Shown here: positions 1 to 5,728 of the stretch, one piece after another
Position numbering within the stretch: the first letter of the stretch is position 1
Layout of the letters: each line of letters opens with the position of its first letter
DNA from: RPQK01 sp041946865
GTDB lineage: Bacteria > Acidobacteriota > UBA6911 > RPQK01
NCBI GenBank assembly: GCA_041946865.1
Contig: JBHGBF010000210.1
Coordinates: 1 to 9,888 of the forward strand
Length of the DNA stretch: 9,888 nt
Reading direction: 5' to 3'
Notes under the pieces: model-generated
What the model was told of the DNA's origin: nothing
Seen by the model: the letters and a program-made list of their open reading frames with translations, nothing else
The model's database searches: none
Made by a program: the position numbers and the translations under genes

Positions 1-26
1 CTCCAGAGCTATGGATGAAATGGCAA

Positions 27-56
27 ATGGAAAATAACAGATGGAAAATGGAAAAT
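27..56. repeat. AT-rich short direct repeat (ATGGAAAAT x3)
   Basis: The nine-base unit ATGGAAAAT occurs at 27-35, 41-49 and 48-56, the last two overlapping by two bases, in a purine-rich stretch. It is non-coding and upstream of the toxin-antitoxin promoter. It may be the end of a longer repeat cut by the window edge. No function can be assigned. Confidence 0.6.
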
Positions 57-83
57 TCTTTTTGCGCTGCCCCGAAGGGGCCA

Positions 84-111
84 CTCGTTCGGGGCGGAGT
101 CCCCGAACGAG
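84..111. other. strong GC-rich hairpin with an alternative partner segment
   Basis: CTCGTTCGGGG at 84-94 and CCCCGAACGAG at 101-111 form a perfect 11-bp stem with a 6-base loop. The segment CCCCGAA at 70-76 can instead pair with TTCGGGG at 88-94, so two hairpins compete for the same central strand. No T-run follows on either strand; a TAAAATTTTA palindrome comes next at 114-123. It could end a transcript arriving from the left, or insulate the toxin-antitoxin promoter downstream. The base pairing is read directly; the role is unknown. Confidence 0.6.
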
Positions 112-141
112 CCTAAAATTTTAATGAGGCAATTCGTGTCA

Positions 142-172
142 TTGACAGTCGGGGGCCCTGGTGAAATACAAT
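142..172 (+). promoter_or_regulatory. probable sigma70-type promoter of the toxin-antitoxin operon
   Basis: TTGACA at 142-147 is a consensus -35 box. TACAAT at 167-172 matches the -10 consensus at five of six positions. Their spacing is 19 bp, slightly long. Transcription would begin near 179 and give a leader of about 20 bases ending in the AGGAG at 191-195, which serves the antitoxin start. Its position directly before the operon supports the call. Confidence 0.55.
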
Positions 173-183
173 ACGGCCGACTG
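146..183. promoter_or_regulatory. candidate operator: inverted repeat spanning the -10 box
   Basis: CAGTCGG (146-152) and CCGACTG (177-183) are perfect 7-base inverted arms flanking the -10 box. Toxin-antitoxin operons with ribbon-helix-helix antitoxins are usually autorepressed at palindromes overlapping the promoter, so this is a plausible binding site. The 24-base gap is long for a single dimer site and would suit two dimers or a looped complex. The arms are seen in the sequence; the operator role is inferred. Confidence 0.3.
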
Positions 184-200
184 CGATACAAGGAGTTGTG

Positions 201-440
201 ATGCCACTCAGTCTGAGAGTCCCTCCGGATAAAGAGGAAATGATCAGGAAAGCGGCAGCCAGAGCCGGAAAGTCTAAGACCGCTTACATCCTTGAGGCCA
301 TTGACGAGAAGCTTGGTATTCTGAAAGACCGCGCACAGGCCATCAGAGAGCTTTCCGGCTGGATGTCCCACGAAGAAGCCGATGAATTGAGGCACTCCGT
401 TAAGCGCTTCGAGGAAGTTCACGAGGAGGACTGGCCCTGA
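201..440 (+). CDS. vapB: ribbon-helix-helix antitoxin (VapB-like)
   Basis: A 79-residue protein that probably neutralises the downstream PIN toxin and represses the operon. The N-terminus (about residues 1-40) reads as a ribbon-helix-helix DNA-binding fold: a short strand (LSLRVPPDKEEMIRKAAA), then a helix after GKSKTAYI. The acidic, aromatic tail ending EEVHEEDWP resembles toxin-binding tails of this class. I chose ATG 201 because AGGAG (191-195) lies five bases upstream; a GTG at 198 directly before it is too close to that site. The stop codon overlaps the toxin start as CTGA, which implies translational coupling. Small and acidic, it would be a plausible substrate for Lon, encoded nearby. 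The exact antitoxin subfamily is uncertain. Confidence 0.8.
   Translation: MPLSLRVPPDKEEMIRKAAARAGKSKTAYILEAIDEKLGILKDRAQAIRELSGWMSHEEADELRHSVKRFEEVHEEDWP
424..430 (+). promoter_or_regulatory. strong ribosome binding site that fixes the toxin start
   Basis: AGGAGGA lies inside the last antitoxin codons, six bases before CTG 437. It is near-perfect and belongs to no other start. It is the main evidence that the toxin is initiated at CTG 437 and not at GTG 494. Confidence 0.65.
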
Positions 441-829
441 AGCTCGTCCTGGACACCTGTATCTATAGTGATTTCGCGGAGGGCCTGCCCGACGTGGTCA
501 ATACGATGGCGACCTTCGGGGACTTCCTCTTTATGCCCTCCGTCGTCCTGGGTGAACTCCAGTACGGGTTCCTGAAGGGCACTCGCCAGGAGCTCAACGA
601 AAAGAAGCTTCGTCAGATCATCAGCCGCCTCAACATCGAGGTTGTCCCTGTCGATAAGCAGGTTGCCCGGAAATACGCGATCATCTACATGTCTCTCGTA
701 AGAAAGGGAAAGAAGATCCCGCTAAACGATGTGTGGATTGCCGCATGCTGCATGGAGGTCGGAGGGACGCTGTTCACCAGAGATAGGCACTACGAGGCTA
801 TTGATCAGATCGAATCCATAATCCTGTGA
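437..829 (+). CDS. vapC: PIN-domain ribonuclease toxin (VapC/FitB-like), CTG start
   Basis: A 130-residue PIN-domain protein, the usual VapC length. VapC enzymes are Mg-dependent endoribonucleases that cut tRNA or rRNA and stop growth. Acidic metal-site residues are visible: D6 in KLVLDTCIYSDF, E40 in VVLGELQYGF, D98 in LNDVWIAA and D116 in FTRDRHY. The first motif lies upstream of the first canonical start in this frame (GTG 494), so that start would remove a catalytic aspartate. The frame is open back to a TAA at 401-403 with no ATG, GTG or TTG. CTG 437 is preceded by AGGAGGA with six-base spacing and overlaps the antitoxin stop as CTGA. I therefore start there. Either the toxin uses a rare CTG start or an ATG was lost by mutation or sequencing error. 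Family assignment is firm; the RNA target is unknown. Confidence 0.82.
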   Translation: MKLVLDTCIYSDFAEGLPDVVNTMATFGDFLFMPSVVLGELQYGFLKGTRQELNEKKLRQIISRLNIEVVPVDKQVARKYAIIYMSLVRKGKKIPLNDVWIAACCMEVGGTLFTRDRHYEAIDQIESIIL

Positions 830-882
830 GGCCCGGCGCAGTGATGAAGGGTTGGAGACAGCTGTGGCCATGCCCGGCGGAT

Positions 883-906
883 GGCGCCCTCGCCCCCCGG
901 GGCGCC
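883..906. terminator. GC-rich hairpin between convergent genes
   Basis: GGCGCCC (883-889) and GGGCGCC (900-906) form a 7-bp perfect stem, extendable by a T-G pair. It lies between the toxin gene and the convergent lyase-like gene and touches the stop codon of the latter. There is no T-run on either strand, so this is a hairpin-only candidate for a bidirectional terminator or 3' end stabiliser. Confidence 0.35.
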
Positions 907-2861
907 TAGTCTTCCGGCACGATCTCAATCTTGTAGCTGCCCTTTGCAGCCGGCTGTTTCGCAGTCAGGAAAATCCGTGTCAGACGCTCTCCCCACGCGC
1001 TTTTCAGGCGTTGATCCGAAAGCGGGATGTCTTCCAGGGAGGCGTCGAAGACAGAAGCGTCGTACGAGATCGCGTACTGCACGTGGGCCATCGGGTCGGA
1101 CAATACGACCTTTCCCTTCCGGCTCAAGTCGGCCGCCAGCGGAGTCATCAGGTTCAGCCGGACCGGTTTGACCGTCTCCTTAAGCTGGTAATCCTCGAGA
1201 AGCTCGATGCTCTTTCCGCGATTCAGGATCAGCGTCCGCTCCCAACGCTCCACTCCGGCTTCGGCTGGATAGGCGCCCGCGATATCGACTGCGAATTGAA
1301 CCTTTCCGGCGTCCGCGGAAAAACGCGGCGTTCGTGAGTGAAAATTGCGTCCTTCTTTCTGCATCACGCCGTTGATCGTGGGCAGATTGTGAAAATCAGA
1401 CTGCATGGTCCAGATCTCATACCGGCGCGAGCTGAAGGTTTTTGACGTATACGTGCCGACACCGGCATCAATCAGGACGGGTCGGCCATCCGCGTAAACA
1501 ATGAAATTCCCGACGTCGTTGTGGTTGTGGCTTTCGGCGTTATGGCCGCCTTTGGCCGCCAGGTAAAGCCCGGCCGAAGACCCGGGCTGGGAACGAGCAG
1601 TCATGACCTCCAGGTCGGGGAACCAGCACTCACCGAGCAGAGGTTCCTCGGCCGGCGCGGAGGCCAGTTCCTTGAGCGCAAAGAGATCGGGGAGGAGTCG
1701 GCCCAGGGAGCCGTTTCGCGACACTTTCAGGTTTTGTGCGATGCCCTGCCGCCTGGCCAGGAATACTCCGAAACCGGTCATGACCGGGTCGTTGATCCGT
1801 TTGCCGTACCGGTAAATCAGGCCCGCTTCCGGCGTCAGGCGGGCGCTCGCGTCCGCGAAATTCACGTAATAATCGTCCTTGATGTAGACCTTGTAGATGT
1901 ACTGGCCGATCCTGCGGATGAGCGGCGCCTGGTAGAGGTCGATTTTGCCGGCCGACGCCGTCTTGAGCAGTTCCAGGCAGTCAAAGAGAGAGGCGCCGGC
2001 CCGTCCCCAGTATCCCGGACCTTCGTCGCACCCGCCGTCTTCCGGGTAGATGTTCAGGAAGTTGTCGAGCACCCGCATGATCTTGAAAACCGAGTTCTGC
2101 CGGCGTACCTCGTCCTCATCGTTGAGGAGGACAACCGTGAGCCAGTTGGAACAGATCCACGGGTTCCAGTTGTTCACGTCTTTGCGGGGACCGAACCCCA
2201 TCCACCAGAAGTCATCCCGATCGAGGCAGGGAGTGATAATCCGCCGCTCCTGTTCCAGACGGATCCGCTCACGAAGCAGAGGCGAAACAGTCTTGAGCCG
2301 CGGACCGAGCAGGTAGTCTGTCCAGGCAAGGAGCGCGCCCGTCTCAGCGGCGAAGAGGTCGACGATGGGCTCGGTCACATCCGGAAGGTCGGTTCCCTTC
2401 TTTTGCACGCCGATATGCGCAGGCACTCCCCAGAAAGTCTCTTCGCAGACCGCCCAGACACCGTTGGCGATCTCGTCGAGGAACCTGCCCTTGTTATCGA
2501 AGACTTCAGCCATGACAAGCGTAGCCAGACGCTGGCGGCGGCCAAAAGACACTCTCTCGTAGTTGGTGCGGTTGCCATTGCGCTTGTATTCCAAAAAGAG
2601 CGAAGCCGGCAGCGGCTCCCACGCCGTTCCCAGGAGCCTCTCAGCTTCCTTGACGCAGCCGGCCTTGATGGTTTCCGGGACTTGAGCCCACGCTTGCCTG
2701 TCGTCGATTGTGGGATAGGGTTTCAGATCGGCGCGTGAGACGAGGATTCGGGCCAGATTCGGCTCGGTCCAGCGCCCCGAAAGCAAGTTGCGCGCGCCGA
2801 AGGCAAGGGCGGTCTGCAGGAAAATAACACCGAGAGCGACAAAGAGAGTCGGGTATCGCAT
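906..2861 (-). CDS. exported heparinase II/III-family protein (putative polysaccharide lyase)
   Basis: A 651-residue protein probably exported to the periplasm or cell surface to cleave an acidic polysaccharide by elimination; the substrate cannot be read from sequence. MRYPTLFVALGVIFLQTALA is a signal peptide with likely cleavage after ALA (residue 20). Residues about 40-390 look like the alpha/alpha-toroid domain, with NNWNPW at 230-235 and a Gly/Asp-rich EDGGCDEGPGYWGRAG at 274-289. The C-terminal beta domain carries the family hallmark GGHNAESHNHNDVGNF at 438-453, then LIDAGVGTYT (D465) and DFHNLPTINGV (H491). In heparinase II, equivalent His/Asp/His residues bind zinc. I chose ATG 2861 because it gives a clean signal peptide. 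A TTG at 2906 has a better ribosome site (AGGAGAAG) and would add 15 residues. The reading frame is open to 3005, overlapping lon. It lies 124 bases downstream of lon on the same strand. Confidence 0.82.
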   Translation of the reverse strand: MRYPTLFVALGVIFLQTALAFGARNLLSGRWTEPNLARILVSRADLKPYPTIDDRQAWAQVPETIKAGCVKEAERLLGTAWEPLPASLFLEYKRNGNRTNYERVSFGRRQRLATLVMAEVFDNKGRFLDEIANGVWAVCEETFWGVPAHIGVQKKGTDLPDVTEPIVDLFAAETGALLAWTDYLLGPRLKTVSPLLRERIRLEQERRIITPCLDRDDFWWMGFGPRKDVNNWNPWICSNWLTVVLLNDEDEVRRQNSVFKIMRVLDNFLNIYPEDGGCDEGPGYWGRAGASLFDCLELLKTASAGKIDLYQAPLIRRIGQYIYKVYIKDDYYVNFADASARLTPEAGLIYRYGKRINDPVMTGFGVFLARRQGIAQNLKVSRNGSLGRLLPDLFALKELASAPAEEPLLGECWFPDLEVMTARSQPGSSAGLYLAAKGGHNAESHNHNDVGNFIVYADGRPVLIDAGVGTYTSKTFSSRRYEIWTMQSDFHNLPTINGVMQKEGRNFHSRTPRFSADAGKVQFAVDIAGAYPAEAGVERWERTLILNRGKSIELLEDYQLKETVKPVRLNLMTPLAADLSRKGKVVLSDPMAHVQYAISYDASVFDASLEDIPLSDQRLKSAWGERLTRIFLTAKQPAAKGSYKIEIVPED

Positions 2862-2950
2862 AGTCAGACAGCCTATGCCGGGGAGGGACAGCAGGGCAAG
2901 GGGCAAGGCTTCTCCTCTTGCGCGCCGGCTGGAATCGCGCCACAGGTCCG

Positions 2951-2975
2951 CGCACGCAGGCCTGGGCTGCGTGCG
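2951..2975 (-). terminator. hairpin just downstream of lon
   Basis: CGCACGCAG (2951-2959) and CTGCGTGCG (2967-2975) form a perfect 9-bp stem with a 7-base loop, starting about 10 bases after the lon stop codon. No T-run follows in the direction of lon transcription, so it may be a weak or factor-dependent terminator, or a 3' end stabiliser between lon and the downstream lyase-like gene. Its left arm overlaps a weak match to the dispersed repeat found elsewhere in this window. Confidence 0.45.
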
Positions 2976-2985
2976 CGGCGGTGCT

Positions 2986-5421
2986 TCAGCCTGCATGCCG
3001 GTCAAACGCCGCCTTCAAGACGTCCGAGAACTCACGGGCGAAATGAAACGCCAGGCCTTTTTTCAGGTATTCCGGCAGTTCGTCGACATCCTTGCGGTTC
3101 GCCTCCGGAAAGATGAGGGTCTTCAGCCCCGCTCGCCGGGCGGCGATGACTTTTTCTTTCACTCCGCCGATGGGAAGGACGCGGCCGGTCAGACTCAATT
3201 CGCCGGTCATGGCCAGGTCTTTGCGGATCGATTTCTCCGTTACCATCGAAACCAGCGCGGTGGCCATGGTAATGCCGGCGGAAGGGCCATCTTTCGGGGT
3301 GGCGCCGGCGGGGACGTGGAGATGCACGAAGTGGGCATCGAAGAAATCCGGGCTGGCGCCGAAATCCGGCAAATGCGCCATAACATAGGAGTAGGCGATC
3401 TCTGAGCTCTCCACCATCACCTCACCCAGCTGACCGGTCTGCTTGAATCCTTTTTGCTGCGACTTCACGGCGGTGGCTTCGATCTGGAGAGTGGCGCCGC
3501 CCAGACTGGTCCAGGCCAGGCCGGTGACGATCCCCGGACGGATCTCAAAGAGAATCTCGTCGGAGAACGAGGGTTTCCCCAAGATTTCCTCGATGTTGCT
3601 CTTCCTGACTGTGAGCCTGGCCTCGGAATTTTGGGCGAGCTGGAGGGCCGCCTTTCTCATGATCTTCCGGATCTGCTTCTCGAGATTACGGACCCCCGCC
3701 TCCCGGGCGTACCGATCGATGATAGTCACAAGCGCATCTTTGTGGATGGTCACCTGGTCTTCGGGCAAGCCGTGCTGACGCAGCGCCTTCGGAATCAGGT
3801 AGCGCCGCGCAATCTCGATCTTTTCTTCGAGGATATAACCGGACAGGCGAATGACCTCCATGCGGTCGAGCAGCGGCCCGGGAATCGTGTCCAGCTGGTT
3901 TGCGGTGGTGACAAAGAGTACGTCCGACAGATCGTAAGGGACGTCCAGATAATGGTCCCTGAAGGTGCTGTTCTGTTCCGGGTCGAGCACTTCCAACAGA
4001 GCCGAGGCTGGGTCGCCCTGAAAGGAGGCGCCGATCTTGTCGATTTCGTCAAGCATGATGACGGGATTGGAGGTGCCGGCGGTTTTCAGCGATTGGATGA
4101 ATTTGCCCGGCATGGCGCCGATGTAAGTCCGGCGGTGCCCCTTGATCTCCGCTTCGTCACGCATTCCGCCGAGCGAGAAACGATAAAACTTGCGGGAGAG
4201 CGCCTCCGCGATGCTCATCCCGACGGATGTTTTTCCAACTCCGGGAGGGCCGACCAGGCAAAGTATCGATCCTGAGATATCGCCTTTGATCTTGCCGACG
4301 GCGAGGAACTCAATAATGCGCTGTTTGACGTCCTCCAGGCCGTAGTGATCCCGGTCGAGTATCTTGCGGGCCCTTTTCAGCGAGTAGTTATCCTGGCTCA
4401 TGATCCCCCAGGGGAGGATCGTGAGCCAATCCAGATAATTACGGGTGACGGTGTATTCGGGAGAGGTCGGTTCGAGAATTCTAAGCTTCTCCATCTCCTC
4501 CTGCACCGCCTGCTGGGCCTCGGCGTTCAGCTTTCGAACCTTCAGGCGCTCTTCGAACGTCTCGATTTCGGTCAGCTTGCCTTCCTTCTCGAGCCCGAGC
4601 TCTTTCTTGATGGCTTTGAGCTGCTCCCGGAGGAAAAACTCACGCTGCTGGCCTGTCATTTTCTCTTCGATCTGTTTCGTAATCTTCTGCTGGAGCTTGG
4701 CCAGCTCGACCTCTCTGCGCAGGAGCACCAGAGTCCGGTCGATGCGGTGTCTCACGTCGAATTCGGCCAGCACCTGCTGGAGCTCATGGCCTTCGGCCGT
4801 GGTCAGGCTGGCAGCGAAATCGGCCAGACGTCCCGGATCCTCCAGCGACGTCCGGGTTAGGAACATCCTGATAGCTTCCGACTGAAGCGGGTTCAAATCC
4901 ATCAGTTCGCGCAACGCCTGAATAACGGCGCGAGCGTAGGCTTTCAGCTCGGGATTCACAGAATACTGGGTGGCGAGATGGTATTCGACCCGGGCGAGCA
5001 CTCCGGGTTCGGCGTCAGCTGCCTCTACGATCCGAAATCGCTCCATACAGGCAATCAGGATCTGTGGGTTTCCCTCTTCGACTCGTAAGATCTTCACGAT
5101 CTTGGCCGCCACGCCGACGTCGTGAAGGTTCTGGGCGCTGGTCTCGGCATCGGGATTCTTGACGAGGACAATGCCGATCGTCTGGTTGGTCGACTGGAGA
5201 GCGTACTCCACGGCGGCGACCTGATCGCGCGGCACCTCAAGCGGGATTTGCAGGCCAGGGAACAAAGGCCGCCGCCTGGCCGGCAAGATGGGAAGGGTGC
5301 CAGGCAAAAGCTCACCGGCGAGCACGACGCTCGTGTCCGAACCCTCTGGAGCGGGGGATCCCTCAGCCCCCGGTTTTGCTTCATCAACAACACTATCGGG
5401 GGTTTCCATCTCTTCTTTCAT
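2986..5421 (-). CDS. lon: ATP-dependent Lon protease (LonA type)
   Basis: A complete 811-residue cytoplasmic LonA, which unfolds and degrades misfolded and regulatory proteins in an ATP-fuelled hexamer. Domains in order are: an acidic, poorly conserved leader (about 1-40); the LON substrate-binding domain (about 43-235); a coiled-coil region (about 235-320); an AAA+ module with Walker A GPPGVGKT at 391-398 and Walker B VIMLDEID at 454-461; and the protease domain with catalytic Ser714 in KDGPSAG and Lys757 in GGVKEK. The 43-residue spacing between them matches E. coli Lon. Length is close to the usual 780-810. No ribosome binding site precedes ATG 5421. A TATATT -10-like box (5430-5435, minus strand) would put the transcript start almost at the ATG, and a second in-frame ATG lies at 5409. 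No classical heat-shock operator was recognised. All key residues are intact. Confidence 0.97.
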   Translation of the reverse strand: MKEEMETPDSVVDEAKPGAEGSPAPEGSDTSVVLAGELLPGTLPILPARRRPLFPGLQIPLEVPRDQVAAVEYALQSTNQTIGIVLVKNPDAETSAQNLHDVGVAAKIVKILRVEEGNPQILIACMERFRIVEAADAEPGVLARVEYHLATQYSVNPELKAYARAVIQALRELMDLNPLQSEAIRMFLTRTSLEDPGRLADFAASLTTAEGHELQQVLAEFDVRHRIDRTLVLLRREVELAKLQQKITKQIEEKMTGQQREFFLREQLKAIKKELGLEKEGKLTEIETFEERLKVRKLNAEAQQAVQEEMEKLRILEPTSPEYTVTRNYLDWLTILPWGIMSQDNYSLKRARKILDRDHYGLEDVKQRIIEFLAVGKIKGDISGSILCLVGPPGVGKTSVGMSIAEALSRKFYRFSLGGMRDEAEIKGHRRTYIGAMPGKFIQSLKTAGTSNPVIMLDEIDKIGASFQGDPASALLEVLDPEQNSTFRDHYLDVPYDLSDVLFVTTANQLDTIPGPLLDRMEVIRLSGYILEEKIEIARRYLIPKALRQHGLPEDQVTIHKDALVTIIDRYAREAGVRNLEKQIRKIMRKAALQLAQNSEARLTVRKSNIEEILGKPSFSDEILFEIRPGIVTGLAWTSLGGATLQIEATAVKSQQKGFKQTGQLGEVMVESSEIAYSYVMAHLPDFGASPDFFDAHFVHLHVPAGATPKDGPSAGITMATALVSMVTEKSIRKDLAMTGELSLTGRVLPIGGVKEKVIAARRAGLKTLIFPEANRKDVDELPEYLKKGLAFHFAREFSDVLKAAFDRHAG

Positions 5422-5522
5422 CAGGTATGAATATAACAGCCGAAAGCCTCAAAACACTACGAGAGAGACAGAGATTGAGGCGCCGCTACAGGTCTTGCTC
5501 TACCACCTGGTTTTCCTTTCTG

Positions 5523-5546
5523 CGTCCCTTCGTCCGTTCGTCCCTT
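5523..5546. repeat. 8-base tandem repeat (CGTCCCTT-type, x3)
   Basis: Three adjacent units are CGTCCCTT (5523-5530), CGTCCGTT (5531-5538) and CGTCCCTT (5539-5546), differing at one base. They are part of the non-coding mosaic between lon and gpmI. Confidence 0.75.
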
Positions 5547-5558
5547 CGCCGGGCACGC

Positions 5559-5618
5559 ACCCGACGCGCTCTCCGTCCGCTGACGGTCCGCAAAAAGCGC
5601 TGCGCTTGCGGCTCCGTG
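5559..5618 (-). repeat. dispersed 60-base intergenic repeat, copy A
   Basis: Read on the minus strand from 5618, this begins CACGGAGCCGCAAGCGCAGC. It aligns end to end with the plus-strand stretch 7422-7481 at roughly 80 percent identity by eye, with small balancing gaps. Its first 20 bases match 9869-9888 at 19 of 20. It contains internal inverted arms (AAGCGC 5595-5600 and GCGCTT 5602-5607; CCGCAA 5588-5593 and TTGCGG 5606-5611), so it can fold. It is not coding. Confidence 0.6.
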
Positions 5619-5627
5619 GGCTTTTGC

Positions 5628-5648
5628 TTCATCCTTCATCCTTCATCC
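5628..5648. repeat. 7-base tandem repeat (TTCATCC x3)
   Basis: Three perfect units of TTCATCC (GGATGAA on the other strand) lie at 5628-5634, 5635-5641 and 5642-5648, beside the dispersed repeat. A single GGATGAA also occurs at 13-19. This looks like slippage-prone intergenic DNA. Confidence 0.85.
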
Positions 5649-5670
5649 TTCTCTCCGCGTCTTCGCGCTT

Positions 5671-5700
5671 TTGCGGTGGTGCTGAAGTCCGTTGTATGAT
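5671..5700 (+). promoter_or_regulatory. probable gpmI promoter
   Basis: TATGAT at 5695-5700 matches the -10 consensus at five of six positions. TTGCGG at 5671-5676 is a weak -35 with 18-bp spacing. Transcription would start near 5707, giving a leader of about 22 bases with a GAGGAGAAG ribosome site at 5712-5720. The -35 box lies in the last unit of the degenerate 9-base repeat series. Confidence 0.4.
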
Positions 5701-5728
5701 CAGCTTTTCCCGAGGAGAAGAAACACTT

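Larger units (their letters stand above)
5422..5728. other. divergent lon-gpmI intergenic region, a mosaic of short repeats
   Basis: This 307-base stretch separates the divergent lon and gpmI genes. Next to lon it has an AT-richer segment with a possible lon -10 box (5430-5435). The middle is a mosaic: an 8-base tandem repeat (5523-5546), a copy of the dispersed 60-base repeat (5559-5618), a 7-base tandem repeat (5628-5648) and a degenerate 9-base series (about 5654-5680). The part next to gpmI holds its likely promoter and ribosome site. An open frame runs through from 5288 into gpmI, but its translation across this stretch is low-complexity and is not taken as coding. Confidence 0.7.

Noticed and set aside
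494..829. Toxin starting at GTG 494 (111 residues)
   Set aside because: This would delete the first catalytic aspartate (LVLDTC) and ignore the strong ribosome site at 424-430.
1521..2738. 405-codon plus-strand open frame opposite the lyase-like gene
   Set aside because: It lies wholly antisense to a gene with clear family motifs and a signal peptide. Its translation is Arg/Glu/Val-rich with no domain, as expected for the mirror frame of GC-rich coding sequence.
2862..3005. Lyase-like gene starting at 3005 and overlapping lon by 20 bases
   Set aside because: The added residues are Arg/Ala/Pro-rich, precede the signal peptide and cover a hairpin after lon.
3454..4275. 273-codon plus-strand open frame opposite lon
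   Set aside because: It is antisense to highly conserved lon AAA+ and protease sequence, with no domain of its own.
5523..5648. CRISPR array
   Set aside because: The repeats are 7-8 bases in direct tandem with no spacers, and no cas gene is nearby.
5288..5728. 147-residue N-terminal extension of gpmI in the same frame
   Set aside because: It overlaps the start of lon antisense and crosses tandem repeats. The normal GpmI N-terminus begins at 5729 after a ribosome site.
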